Source: Novosphingobium sp. JCM 18896
Lineage (GTDB): Bacteria > Pseudomonadota > Alphaproteobacteria > Sphingomonadales > Sphingomonadaceae
Direction of reading: 5' to 3'
DNA: 64,000 nt
NCBI RefSeq assembly: GCF_025938095.1
Contig: NZ_JAPCZF010000011.1
Coordinates: forward strand, 43,340-107,339
How positions within the stretch are numbered: the stretch's first letter is position 1; each line of letters opens with the position of its first letter. The notes under the pieces were generated by a model. It saw only the letters and a list, made by a program, of their open reading frames with translations. It was not told where the DNA came from and did no database searches. This document shows positions 1 to 8,106 of the stretch, piece by piece. A program made the translations under genes and the position numbers.

Positions 1-625
1 CGCCCGCGAGCGCTCCGAAATCACTGGGTGGCCCGGGCGCCCACAAATCTTCGCAGATCTCGACGTGAAAGACGAAACCCTCAAGGCTGTCGGCGGCAAA
101 GAGGAGGTCCATTCCAAAGGGGGCTAGCCTGCCGCCGACCTTGATTTCTCCCGAGGCCTCGCGGCCCGAGGCGAACCAGCGCTTTTCGTAGAATTCGCGA
201 TAATTGGGCAGATGACATTTGGGTACAACGCCCAGCACCGTGCCGCGGTGAACGACGACAGCGCAATTGTAGACGCGTCCAGCTTTCTGGATAGGTGCCC
301 CGACGAGGAGCACTGGGTTGAGATTTCTCGACGCCTCGATCAGTTCGCCGAGCCTGGCCTGGACGTCGTCCAGCAAGGCTTGCTGAAGAAACAGGTCATC
401 GATCGCATAGGCGCTGAGCCCCAGTTCGGGGAAGACCATGAGGGCGACACCTTGCCCATCGCCCGCTTGGGCAAGCTTCAGCGTCTCGGCGAGATTGAAC
501 GCAGGATCCGCGACCGCGCATAGTGGTTGGCAAGCGGCAACACGAACGAACCCGTGGCGGTACGGCGAATGAAAGTCTGGCGAAGCCGACACATTCGTTC
601 CTGGGGCTTGTCGTCCGGGACCCAT
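1..625 (-). CDS. nadE: Glutamine-dependent NAD+ synthetase, N-terminal part (cut by window edge)
   Basis: The minus strand encodes about 208 residues of a nitrilase-type glutaminase domain that continues past base 1. Visible family blocks are YRHGFVRVAACQP near the start, VFPELGLSAYAIDDLF (the catalytic Glu), PNYREFYEKRWF with the nearby Lys, and FHVEICEDLWAP (the catalytic Cys). These are typical of bacterial two-domain NAD+ synthetases, which hydrolyse glutamine and pass ammonia to a C-terminal synthetase domain that amidates NaAD. That second domain lies outside the window. I chose the ATG at 625 because GGAG sits six bases upstream. An in-frame GTG at 592 lies nearer the usual family start. 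The family call is firm and the start is uncertain. Confidence 0.88.
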   Translation of the reverse strand, partial: MGPGRQAPGTNVSASPDFHSPYRHGFVRVAACQPLCAVADPAFNLAETLKLAQAGDGQGVALMVFPELGLSAYAIDDLFLQQALLDDVQARLGELIEASRNLNPVLLVGAPIQKAGRVYNCAVVVHRGTVLGVVPKCHLPNYREFYEKRWFASGREASGEIKVGGRLAPFGMDLLFAADSLEGFVFHVEICEDLWAPGPPSDFGALAG

Positions 626-785
626 ACCGTTCTCCATCGGCGCACTTTGCTCTTTACGAACCGGGGAGCGCGGCAAGCGTTCCAGCATCCGGGAGAGCAG
701 GAAATGTCGCAGGCGAAAGAGCGCTCTCGCGAACCTTCGGGCCATGACTGCGTTTCGGGAGGACAACCGATAATGGGAAGGTTCG

Positions 786-1031
786 ATGGCCCTGTTCAAA
801 ATCGCATTCGCAACTGCCGTCGCCTATGGCATCTACCGCTACATCAACCGGGAAAAAGAGCCGCTGCGCGCCGCTTTCGCTGCGGGGGAATCGACCCCGG
901 GACCCGTGGAAGTGCGAAATGCAGGGCCCGAGGCCATGGCAAGCGACCCTCCCGAATGGGACAAGGTCGACCAGGCCAGCGATGAAAGTTATCCCGCTAG
1001 CGATCCACCGGCCGCCAACCGCTTCACCTGA
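786..1031 (+). CDS. Small protein with N-terminal membrane segment and acidic SDESYPASDPPA tail
   Basis: 81 residues. The start follows GGGAAG with good spacing. An N-terminal hydrophobic stretch (about residues 3-17) could anchor the protein in the membrane. The C-terminus carries WDKVDQASDESYPASDPPA, a short tail I recognise from small hypothetical proteins of rhizobia and sphingomonads; its function is not known to me. It stands alone, with nadE diverging upstream and a response regulator downstream. The reading frame and tail motif support a real gene. No function is proposed. Confidence 0.7.
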   Translation: MALFKIAFATAVAYGIYRYINREKEPLRAAFAAGESTPGPVEVRNAGPEAMASDPPEWDKVDQASDESYPASDPPAANRFT

Positions 1032-1359
1032 CCAGGGGGCGCCAAGACCCTTGAGACCGTCGGTGCCCAAGACTTCCGCCCAGCCGGCGCCACGCACGTG
1101 GGGAGTTCCACGGACTGCGGGCGCCAACCGAGCCGCCAGCTGTGCAACGAGCGCGGGGCGGGCTGCTACCAGATTGATGACCCGGCACGGGATGCGGGCT
1201 GGCGATCCGAGAGCGTTGTCCGCGAATAGGAATGAGCTTGCTGGGTGTATCGCCTCTATCCATCGTCTCACGTCTCGCTCCAACCATACACCCGTTAGAT
1301 CCGGATCCATGTCCAAGACGCTAGAGTTCAGAAGACATAAGACCTTGGGAGAGAAGCAA
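1032..1359. other. Intergenic stretch, no gene seen
   Basis: About 330 bases between the small protein and the response regulator. I see no convincing reading frame on either strand. It probably holds the regulator promoter, but no clear -35/-10 pair was found. Confidence 0.4.
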
Positions 1360-1731
1360 ATGTCGGTTCGGCCGACCATTCTTGTTGTTGAGGACGACCC
1401 GCTGGTCCGGATCACCGTGTCTGAAATGCTGAGTGACCATGACTTCCCCGTGATCACGGCCGGCTCGGCCGACGAGGGACTGGGCGTGCTGCGGCATAGG
1501 GAAGATATCGCCACGGTCATCACCGATGTCATCATGCCCGGTACGCTGGACGGACTGGGACTGGTCTCGGAAATCCGCCGCCGGTGGCCGGCCAAACGCG
1601 TTATCGTCGCCTCGGGGCGGATGCCGGCCGAAGCCGCCGCCAATGCGCCGGGGACAATATTTCTCGCCAAACCCTTCGGCGAGGTCAGTCTCCTGAACGC
1701 GGTCGAAACAGCGCTCCAGGCGCACGCCTGA
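1360..1731 (+). CDS. Single-domain response regulator (receiver only)
   Basis: 123 residues forming one receiver domain with no output domain. Acidic pocket residues are E11-D12-D13, the phospho-acceptor is D56 in TDVIMPG, and the conserved Lys is K104 in LAKPF. Proteins of this type act as phosphate shuttles or sinks, or regulate by protein contact. The ATG at 1360 is preceded by GGGAGAG. An in-frame ATG at 1309 would add 17 residues unlike the receiver fold, so I rejected it. No cognate kinase is adjacent, so the partner is unknown. The receiver assignment is sure. Confidence 0.9.
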   Translation: MSVRPTILVVEDDPLVRITVSEMLSDHDFPVITAGSADEGLGVLRHREDIATVITDVIMPGTLDGLGLVSEIRRRWPAKRVIVASGRMPAEAAANAPGTIFLAKPFGEVSLLNAVETALQAHA

Positions 1732-2121
1732 GGATGCACTTCAGCATCAACCAGCCTGGCTGGCATTGAGCGGCTCAGCGGCGTCAGGCTCTAGCGAATG
1801 GTCTTGGTCCGGCGACAGCTCTTGAACCATTAGCCCTCATGAGGATGCGCGTCGTTGCGGGCCTCGTCTCTTGTCGAAGCGATGTCGGGTGCACCTTCAT
1901 GCGGCGCTTCAACAAAGTTCGACGGCGATCTTCCACCGGCTCCGCAGTGCCGCTACGTCGCTCTAGACCTGCTCTCTGCCGCGACCTGTCGACTGCCTGG
2001 CTAGCGACGATAGGGTGTACGCGTGGTGCAGGTGATATCGCCGGTGCCGTTGGCCTCGCACTCGCTATCGCCGCCCATAGTTTCTCCGTGGTGGATTCAT
2101 CCGCTAGGAACTGACCCCTGC
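1732..2121. other. Intergenic stretch, no gene seen
   Basis: About 390 bases between convergent genes. Open frames here lack convincing starts or family likeness. No strong terminator hairpin was recognised. Confidence 0.4.
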
Positions 2122-2307
2122 TCAGGGGCGCGGCGTCTTCTTGGTCTGGACCGGTTGGTGCGCTTGCTTGGGCTCGGTGCCTTTTTCGCGGCGTTCGTTC
2201 ATGATCCGCGCGGCTTCATCGCCCACATCGCCGGTGTCGTTTTCGCCGGTGGAGGGCGTTTGCCGCTCGACGGGATCGAGGTGGTTCTCGCTGGGATCTC
2301 GGTCCAT
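2122..2307 (-). CDS. Small hydrophilic hypothetical protein
   Basis: 61 residues, charged and low in hydrophobics (begins MDRDPSENHLDPVERQTP), probably disordered with a short helix around EAARIMNERREK. AAGGAACGG upstream of the ATG at 2307 serves as the ribosome site; a longer form from 2343 is possible. It lies 76 bases after the stop of the GNAT gene on the same strand and may share its transcript. No family is recognised. Similar short acidic proteins recur elsewhere in this window (16.6-17.3 kb). Confidence 0.55.
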   Translation of the reverse strand: MDRDPSENHLDPVERQTPSTGENDTGDVGDEAARIMNERREKGTEPKQAHQPVQTKKTPRP

Positions 2308-2383
2308 CGTGCCGTTCCTTGTGTTGCCAAGGTAGAACGGCAAGCCAAGTCGCCAGTTCCCGCTCGCGCCGCCGCGGACTTGG

Positions 2384-3301
2384 TCAGGCCTTTTCGGTTT
2401 GCGCCTTGGCCGGCTTTCCTATGGCGCGCGCGAAGCGGTAACTGGTCTGGTCGAAATTCTGCGCTCGAAAGAAATTATGCGAGTTGCGAATGTCGATATC
2501 GCTCATGGCTTCGAGCAGAATGCACCCTCTCTTGGCGAGTGTGGCTTCGGCAAGGCCCAGCAGTTTCGCGCCGAAGCCGCGCCGGCGATGAGCCTCGTCT
2601 ACGACGAGCAGAGTGATGCGGCCGATATTTCCGCGATGCGGCGTTACGATCACGGACCAGCCGATGCAGCCGGCAACGATGCCGAACTCGGCCAGATGCA
2701 TATCGCCACCGGCTTTGCGCAAGTTTGCCAAGTTGCGTGCCACTGTTTTTGCATCGGGAGCGGTCCCCGAAAGCTGGGAAAGCAGCCGCGCTACCTGAGC
2801 GGCATCGCTGGGTTTGGCGGGACGGAGAGCCAGCACCGGGGCACTGCGGACGATCTCAAGTTTGGGCTTTGTGCGCGGCGGCCCCTCGTGCCCTCCACGC
2901 GGCGTACCCGACTTCGCGTTCGGGCGCGTCTGGCTCGAAGATGCCGCGGTGGCGCGGGGCGGGGCGGGTGCGGTGCCGCGCTTCGCGCGGGGGCGGATCG
3001 CAGGCCGCGCTTCCTCGGCGACGAGGTCACGCTTGGCTCTGGGCGATGGTTTGTCGGGTGTGATGCGTGCGGATTGTTGCCAAGTGTTCAAGGCGCCCAC
3101 CCGCAGATAGCTTTCGATGTCCTCGGCGCTGGCGGTCAACAAACCTTCCCTCCCGAAACCGATGAGCTCCTTGCCCTTATCGTCGGTGAGGCCGAACTTG
3201 CCAAAATCGCCCGCCCCGGGTTTGCGGCGTCGGGACTTGACGAGCTTGAACCCGCGGTGCTTCGCCATCTCCTTCAGACTTTGGGCAATATCATCTGCCA
3301 T
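2384..3301 (-). CDS. GNAT family N-acetyltransferase with N-terminal extension
   Basis: 305 residues. The C-terminal 150 residues form a GNAT fold. The acetyl-CoA loop is RRRGFG after strand TLLVVDEAH, and a later NFFRAQNFDQTSYRFA block matches the C-terminal end of such enzymes. The first 80 residues (MADDIAQSLKEMAKHRGF onward) look like a separate small domain, and a basic Pro/Ala/Arg-rich linker (about residues 88-150) joins the two. The acetyl acceptor is unknown. The start gives a compact N-terminus and is taken as is. The GNAT call is good; the role of the extension is not known. Confidence 0.8.
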   Translation of the reverse strand: MADDIAQSLKEMAKHRGFKLVKSRRRKPGAGDFGKFGLTDDKGKELIGFGREGLLTASAEDIESYLRVGALNTWQQSARITPDKPSPRAKRDLVAEEARPAIRPRAKRGTAPAPPRATAASSSQTRPNAKSGTPRGGHEGPPRTKPKLEIVRSAPVLALRPAKPSDAAQVARLLSQLSGTAPDAKTVARNLANLRKAGGDMHLAEFGIVAGCIGWSVIVTPHRGNIGRITLLVVDEAHRRRGFGAKLLGLAEATLAKRGCILLEAMSDIDIRNSHNFFRAQNFDQTSYRFARAIGKPAKAQTEKA

Positions 3302-3413
3302 GCGTCACCTTTGCGGGGCCGGGCTCTCCGACATCCACCTCCGACTCGTTTGGGCGTGAGATCGATTCGGCTGGCCGCTCGGCACGGGAACGCTCGAGTC
3401 GCTTTTTCGCTGC

Positions 3414-3662
3414 ATGGGCATGCGCGCCTGCCGTTTCAAGCAATCGTCGATGATAGAGAGAGCCGCCTATGACGAGGACGCGCAGAGCCTGTGCCTCTCG
3501 TTCAAGCAAACCGGAAAGTACGTCTACTATGATGTTCCGGCGCAAGTTTTCGACGCCTTGTGCAAGGCGGTTTCCGTGGGCGCTTTCTTCAACACTCAGA
3601 TCAAAGGTCGCTTCCGCTGCCGCCGGGATCCCGAGCGCCGACGCTTCGGACCCAATGCGTGA
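3414..3662 (+). CDS. KTSC domain protein
   Basis: 82 residues. The sequence runs SSMIERAAYDEDAQSL, then Phe/Tyr-rich GKYVYYDVP, then GAFFNTQIKGRF. This is the layout of the KTSC domain, named for its lysyl-tRNA-synthetase C-terminal relatives and often found alone in small bacterial proteins. Its biochemical role is not settled. The tail CRRDPERRRFG is basic. It diverges from the GNAT gene (110 bases apart) and converges on the ku operon. The start lacks a strong ribosome site. The domain assignment is reliable. Confidence 0.8.
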   Translation: MGMRACRFKQSSMIERAAYDEDAQSLCLSFKQTGKYVYYDVPAQVFDALCKAVSVGAFFNTQIKGRFRCRRDPERRRFGPNA

Positions 3663-3667
3663 ACACA

Positions 3668-3919
3668 TCACGCTTCGGCTAACGCGCGGTAGACCGACAT
3701 GAGGTGGCGAGAGGCAGAGGCTCGCGCGCGCGGCGAGCGCAGGGTCTCCTGGTTCGTCTCGTGGAGCATCGTCAGCATTTCCAGCACGTCTTCGCGCGCC
3801 GTGCCGCTCTCGAGAAGTTGCAGTCCGATCAATGTCAGGAGATTTCCCCAGAGCGTGATGGCCCCTTCTGCGAAAGCCGCGTCGTCGTCTGCATCGTTCG
3901 CCGAACTCACGTCCCTCAT
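3668..3919 (-). CDS. Small hypothetical protein translationally coupled to ku
   Basis: 83 residues. Its ATG overlaps the ku stop codon as ATGA at 3916-3919, so it is the second gene of a ku operon. The sequence is mostly helical, with a hydrophobic centre (ITLWGNLLTLIGLQLLESG) and a basic tail. No domain is recognised. The tight overlap suggests co-translation and possibly a role in end joining, but that is inference from context only. Confidence 0.65.
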   Translation of the reverse strand: MRDVSSANDADDDAAFAEGAITLWGNLLTLIGLQLLESGTAREDVLEMLTMLHETNQETLRSPRARASASRHLMSVYRALAEA

Positions 3920-4839
3920 GCGCGCTTTCGGGCAGTGGACCGGGCGGGCGACTTGGCAGCGGTGCTTTTGGATGCCGGCTTTTTCGCCGCGGTCTTGCCG
4001 GTGCTTTTCGCGGCCTGCTTCGCCGCAGTTTTCTTCGCGCCGCTGCCCTTGTCGCCGGCACCGAGCGAATTCTTGAGCGCCGCCATGAGATCGATCACGT
4101 TGTTACCGCGCGTCTCCTTCTCGCCGTCGTCTCCCTCGATGTTGAGGGTCTTGCCCTTCTTCTTGCGCTCGATGAGCTCCTTGAGCGCATCGACGTAGCG
4201 GTCGTGGAATTCGCTCGCGTCGAACTTTCCAGTCTTCTTGTCGATCAGGGTCGTCGCAAGGTCGAGCAGTTCCTCATCGGGGTCGCTATCGGCGATATCA
4301 CGGAAGTAGCTCGCGGCCTTGTGTACCTCATCGGCATAGCGCAGCGTCTCCATGACTAGGCCGCGGCCGCAAGCCTTGATCGACACGACATATTCGCGCC
4401 CGCGCATCGCGAGCTGGCCAAGACCGATCTTGCGGCTGCGGCGCAGTGCCTCGCGCAGCACGATGAAGGCTTCTTCTGCGAGGTCGTCGGCCGGCACGAC
4501 GTAATAGGGCTTCTCGAAGTAGATCATGTCGATGTCCTGGGCATCGACGAACTGCGTGAGCTCCAGCGTCTTCCTGCTCTCGAGCTTCACGCCTTCGATT
4601 TCGGTCTCGTCCAGCAGCACGTATTCGCCCTTGGCATATTCGAAGCCCTTGACGATCTCGTCCACGTCCACGGGGCCGATGCCGGGTACGACCTTCTCGT
4701 ACTTGATCCGCTTGCCCGAAGGCTCGTGAATCTGATTGAAGGCGATCGTCGCTCCGCTTTTCGTCGCGGAATAGACTTCGACCGGGATCGATACCAGGGC
4801 CAGTCGGATCTGACCCTTCCAATAGGGGCGGGCAGCCAT
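3916..4839 (-). CDS. ku: Ku DNA end-binding protein (NHEJ)
   Basis: 307 residues, the usual length for bacterial Ku. It begins MAARPYWKGQIRLALVSIPVEVYSA, the standard opening of the family, and keeps YEKVVPG, GEYVLLDETEIE and the LELTQFVD-YFEKPYYVVP core. The last 50 residues are a Lys/Ala/Ser-rich tail. Such tails in bacterial Ku bind DNA and let the homodimer thread along it. Ku caps double-strand breaks and recruits an ATP-dependent ligase; the ligase at 17830-18885 is the obvious candidate. TopIB follows upstream on the same strand after 106 bases. The call is secure. Confidence 0.96.
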   Translation of the reverse strand: MAARPYWKGQIRLALVSIPVEVYSATKSGATIAFNQIHEPSGKRIKYEKVVPGIGPVDVDEIVKGFEYAKGEYVLLDETEIEGVKLESRKTLELTQFVDAQDIDMIYFEKPYYVVPADDLAEEAFIVLREALRRSRKIGLGQLAMRGREYVVSIKACGRGLVMETLRYADEVHKAASYFRDIADSDPDEELLDLATTLIDKKTGKFDASEFHDRYVDALKELIERKKKGKTLNIEGDDGEKETRGNNVIDLMAALKNSLGAGDKGSGAKKTAAKQAAKSTGKTAAKKPASKSTAAKSPARSTARKRA

Positions 4840-4945
4840 GCGCTTCTCCTTGGCTAGAGTCGCTTAATTCGGGAAATGTGGTCTCGTTCCCGGGGAGAGC
4901 GGGGCAACTTCGCGCATCATTGTCGCGAGGGCATAACTAGGGCAT

Positions 4946-6118
4946 TCAAAGCGCTGGAACCTTGGTCTTGTCCTCAAGCCGGCGCTGCAGAAACGCAAGG
5001 ACGATGGCTTCCTCGGGGCGGAGCCGTGAGACGTCTTCCCGCAGCTCCTTTTCGACCGCGTCCCTCGCTTCGAGCACCAGCTCGTCGCTCAAGTAGCTCT
5101 CGAAGACTTCCGGGTGGATATAGCATTTGCGGCAGACCGTCGGCGTGTTGCCAAGACGCGAGGCGACGGCCTCGATGGCTGCACGGACATTACGCTTGGC
5201 CGCAGCCTCGCTGTCGACTTTCTCGTACTCAGCCAGGGCGAGGGCGGCGAGCACCGTCCCATTCCAGGTACGGAAGTCCTTGGCAGTGATGTCGGTCCCG
5301 GAGATCTCCTTGAGGTAGCTATTGATATCGCCCGACGTGACCTCATACTGCTCGCCGTCATCTCCCAGATACTGGAAGAGATGTTGCCCTGGCAGATCTT
5401 GGCTCGCCTTCACGATTTTCGCGATCCGTCGATCCTTGAGCTTGAGCTTCCACCGTTTTCCGCTCTTGCCCTTGAAGTTGAAGCGTAGCTCGGCGCCGTC
5501 GATGGTGACGTGGCGGTCCTGGAGCGTGGTTAGGCCGTAACTCTTGTTCTTCCTCGCATAGTCTGCATTGCCGATGCGGATCATCGTCGTCTCAAGCAAA
5601 TGCACCACGGCGGCGAGAACTTTCTCGCGCGGTAGCCCGCGCTTTTTCAAGTCGGCGTCGATCCGCTCGCGCACCGCCGGCAGCGCCTTGGCGAAATCGA
5701 GCATATGTTCGTACTTCGTGCTGTCGCGCACCTCGCGGAACCGGGCGTGATAGCGATATTGCTTGCGGCCTTTGGCATCCCGTCCGGTCGCTTGAATATG
5801 GCCATTTGCCTTGGGGCAGATCCAGACGTCGGTGTAGGCGGGCGGGATGGCGAGCGACGCAATGCGCTGGAGCGTCTTCGCGTCCGCAACGGCATTGCCC
5901 TTCGCGTCACGGTATCGGAACTTGCCGCGAAAGGTCTGCCGGGTGATCCCGGGACTATCGTCGGTTACATAGAAGAGGCCCGCATTTTCGGCGGCCTCCT
6001 GCGCATCGACGATCACGCCTGCTTCGCTGATCTCGTCCGCCGCTTCCTCTTGAGCTTTCATGGCAACAGTATCGTTCGGAAGCCGGCAGCGTTCCCCGAC
6101 AATCGGTTTTGAAGCCAT
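4946..6118 (-). CDS. DNA topoisomerase IB (poxvirus-like type)
   Basis: About 390 residues. Catalytic landmarks are RIGNADYARKNKSYGLTTL (Arg and the DNA-contact region), KDFRTWNGT (second Arg) and CRKCYIHPEVF, whose Tyr is the nucleophile. The enzyme relaxes supercoils through a 3'-phosphotyrosine link without ATP. The N-terminal domain FYVTDDSPGITRQ fits bacterial TopIB. The start is uncertain: the ATG at 6118 has only a weak AGGCGG, and the ATG at 6061 removes a non-conserved leader. It is in line with ku and may be co-expressed. The family is certain. Confidence 0.93.
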   Translation of the reverse strand: MASKPIVGERCRLPNDTVAMKAQEEAADEISEAGVIVDAQEAAENAGLFYVTDDSPGITRQTFRGKFRYRDAKGNAVADAKTLQRIASLAIPPAYTDVWICPKANGHIQATGRDAKGRKQYRYHARFREVRDSTKYEHMLDFAKALPAVRERIDADLKKRGLPREKVLAAVVHLLETTMIRIGNADYARKNKSYGLTTLQDRHVTIDGAELRFNFKGKSGKRWKLKLKDRRIAKIVKASQDLPGQHLFQYLGDDGEQYEVTSGDINSYLKEISGTDITAKDFRTWNGTVLAALALAEYEKVDSEAAAKRNVRAAIEAVASRLGNTPTVCRKCYIHPEVFESYLSDELVLEARDAVEKELREDVSRLRPEEAIVLAFLQRRLEDKTKVPAL

Positions 6119-6249
6119 TGCCGCCTGCAAGGGCTCAGCCGAAAGAACGTTGCCACAAGTGTGGACAATTCTCGCGCTTCAGGCAGGCCGCTTTGGGCGA
6201 AATCTCCAGGTTCGGCCACGCCTGTCATTGTTTATATTTTGAACATATA

Positions 6250-6278
6250 TTGACATTTGAGTGCAAAGTGAACAGATT
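6250..6278 (+). promoter_or_regulatory. Putative promoter of the toxin-antitoxin operon
   Basis: A perfect TTGACA (6250-6255) sits in a locally AT-rich stretch ahead of the antitoxin. Seventeen bases later is CAGATT, a poor -10 match. AAGGAG follows just before the ATG. Such operons are usually repressed by their own antitoxin, but I see no clear operator palindrome. Confidence 0.4.
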
Positions 6279-6298
6279 GTTGCTCAAGGAGTAAACCT

Positions 6299-6685
6299 AT
6301 GGGGAGCGCCTCGAAGGTCACGACTACAGAGCGCCGGGATCTGAGTGGACCGGCCCTGCGCACGTTCTTCCGCATTGCGCAGGCCTGGGGCCTGAAGGAG
6401 CGCGAACAGATGCGCCTCCTTGGGCTCGACAGTCGCTCGACGTTCCAGTCGTGGAAACGCGGCGCGGTCGCGGCCATTCCCAAGGACGCCATAGAGCGCA
6501 TTTCCTACGTTTTTGGCATCTATAAGGGGCTGCACATTCTTCTGCCGCAAAGCGCCGACGAATGGGTGCGCCGGCCCAACCAGGCCGCGCCGTTTGGCGG
6601 GCGCTCGGCCCTGGATAGGATGGTGTCTGGCAACGTCGCCGACCTCTATGTCGTGCGCCAGTACGTCGACGCCCAGCGCGGCTGA
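6299..6685 (+). CDS. Antitoxin of the Xre/MbcA/ParS type (partner of RES toxin)
   Basis: 128 residues. An N-terminal helix-turn-helix-like part (LRTFFRIAQAWGLKEREQMRLLGL, then STFQSWKRG) is followed by the MbcA/ParS toxin-binding region. That region ends in FGGRSALDRMVSGNVADLYVVRQYVDAQRG; the GGRSALDRM segment is diagnostic. The protein would bind and block the RES toxin and repress the operon. AAGGAG sits eight bases before the ATG. The RES gene starts two bases after the stop. The pairing makes the assignment strong. Confidence 0.9.
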   Translation: MGSASKVTTTERRDLSGPALRTFFRIAQAWGLKEREQMRLLGLDSRSTFQSWKRGAVAAIPKDAIERISYVFGIYKGLHILLPQSADEWVRRPNQAAPFGGRSALDRMVSGNVADLYVVRQYVDAQRG

Positions 6686-6687
6686 CC

Positions 6688-7368
6688 GTGACGCCGCCCG
6701 TGATGGCCGTCCGGTGGCGGCCCTGCTATCGGATCATTCCCAGCCGCTTTCCGCCGATCGCCCTATTCGAAGCCGTCGCCGACCCGGCCGACCTCGAGGC
6801 GGTCTTCGCCATCGAGGCGATGACCAACGACCGCTTGCGCGAGGAGGCCGGTGACATCGGGCTCGTTGCGCCAGAAGACCGTATATCGGGTCCTGGAACC
6901 TCGCCAATCATGGCTGCCTTCACCCATCTCAATCCTGTTGGGGACCGCTTTACCGACGGAACTTACGGCGTGTTCTACGCCGGGGACTCGCTTGAGACGG
7001 CGATCGCCGAGACGCGCTTCCATCGAAAACGCTTCATGGCCGCGACCGACGAGCCCGCGCAGGATCTCGACATGCGCGTCTACGCCGCCGATCTCGCCGC
7101 CGATCTCCACGACATTCGCGTCATGAGAAAAAGCCATCCCGGCTATTATCACGAGACGAGCTATGCGCTCTCGCAGGAGCTCGCTTGCGAACTTCGAGCG
7201 GCCGGATCCGACGGGATCGTCTACGCGAGCGTGCGGCACGGTGGGGGCGAATGCGCCGCGGTGTTCCGACCCCGCCTACTGGCAAATTGCCGTCAGGAGC
7301 GGCATCTCGCTTATGTTTGGGATGGTCGTGAGATTGCCATGGTCTACGAGAAGAGCCAGCTTGCCTGA
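6688..7368 (+). CDS. RES domain toxin (NAD+-targeting)
   Basis: 226 residues. The name-giving Arg, Glu and Ser are visible: Arg in CYRIIPSRFPP, Glu in ETAIAETRFH, and Ser in IVYASVRHGGGECAAVF. RES toxins use an ADP-ribosyltransferase-like fold to break down NAD+ or modify a target with it, which stops growth. The GTG start at 6688 is chosen because the MTPPV opening recurs in the family and the gap from the antitoxin is only two bases; an ATG at 6703 is an alternative. No truncation is visible and the system looks intact. Confidence 0.88.
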   Translation: MTPPVMAVRWRPCYRIIPSRFPPIALFEAVADPADLEAVFAIEAMTNDRLREEAGDIGLVAPEDRISGPGTSPIMAAFTHLNPVGDRFTDGTYGVFYAGDSLETAIAETRFHRKRFMAATDEPAQDLDMRVYAADLAADLHDIRVMRKSHPGYYHETSYALSQELACELRAAGSDGIVYASVRHGGGECAAVFRPRLLANCRQERHLAYVWDGREIAMVYEKSQLA

Positions 7369-7401
7369 CGGTCACGTCATAGGCCGTGACGATCAGGCAA
7401 G
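7360..7401 (+). terminator. Long hairpin overlapping the RES stop codon
   Basis: Arms CTTGCCTGA (7360-7368) and TCAGGCAAG (7393-7401) pair over nine bases. GTCACG/CGTGAC form an inner stem across a 2x2 internal loop. The outer arm contains the RES stop codon. No T tract follows, so it may act as a terminator, an mRNA stabiliser or part of an old inverted repeat. Confidence 0.5.
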
Positions 7402-7421
7402 GCCTCCCGCGCGCCGCTCGA

Positions 7422-7625
7422 TCAGGCGCATGCCTTCGCTGGTGCGGTGTATAGCTTCATCAGTTCCAGAGCCGCTTCGAGCGCCGCTTGCCCGCTGCCG
7501 ACGCGTCGGCACAGGTCATCGACCTGGGTGGCGGAAAGACCGTGGCGCCGCGCAAATCTTCGCTTGGACATTTCGTCACCGCAGTCGGTCGCAGCAATGC
7601 TTCTGGAAATCACCGGTCGGGTCAT
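7422..7625 (-). CDS. Small protein, possibly DUF3606-like
   Basis: 67 residues with AAGGATAGCGCC before the ATG. The core RRFARRHGLSATQVDDLCRRVG resembles the short helical DUF3606 pattern (a KKFGVS-type helix followed by a VG turn), but the match is by eye and weak. It converges with the RES gene. A C-terminal helix ELMKLY completes the protein. No function is known; the gene is probably real on the basis of its ribosome site. Confidence 0.5.
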   Translation of the reverse strand: MTRPVISRSIAATDCGDEMSKRRFARRHGLSATQVDDLCRRVGSGQAALEAALELMKLYTAPAKACA

Positions 7626-8106
7626 GGCGCTATCCTTCGCCTCGCTAAACGGCGGTGACGGAGTTTGCGTTCCCGCTGCCGGCGCGGCTTCAGTTCGCGA
7701 GTAACAGCGCTCGCAAGAAATCGGCGCGCTCCGTCACCGACAGGCGCACCGCGGACGCGCTTCGTCATCGCAAAGCGCGGCACGACAAAGGTCTTCTAGA
7801 CAAGGCGTCATAGCCCTGCTCCAGGCGATCAAGGTTTTCTGTCGCTCATCCCATGTCCGGGACTTTGTGCGCTAAGTCGCCCTGCTCTATGCAGGCTGCG
7901 CGGCCGTTGCCAATGCTCGTAAGCAATCACGCGGTGTCGGGTAATCTCGGCGATTGCCCATCCAAGCCACCGAGCCCGGCGGAGAGGGCTTGCTATCCGC
8001 CGTCAGAGCGGCCCCAGCAGAGCGCCATGCCAGTGGGACCGCCGTGCCCAAAGCTTTGGTTTGCCTGATCCATCGGCCTTGGAAATCGTTGCCTGTCCGA
8101 TCCCGA
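7626..8106. other. Intergenic stretch of about 480 bases, no gene seen
   Basis: No frame on either strand has family likeness or a good start. It lies upstream of the small gene at 7422-7625 and downstream of the DUF892 gene, both on the minus strand. Nothing else was recognised. Confidence 0.35.

Noticed and set aside
212..523. Plus-strand open frame of 103 codons at the left end
   Set aside because: It lies opposite the NAD+ synthetase frame, which shows unmistakable family motifs on the minus strand.
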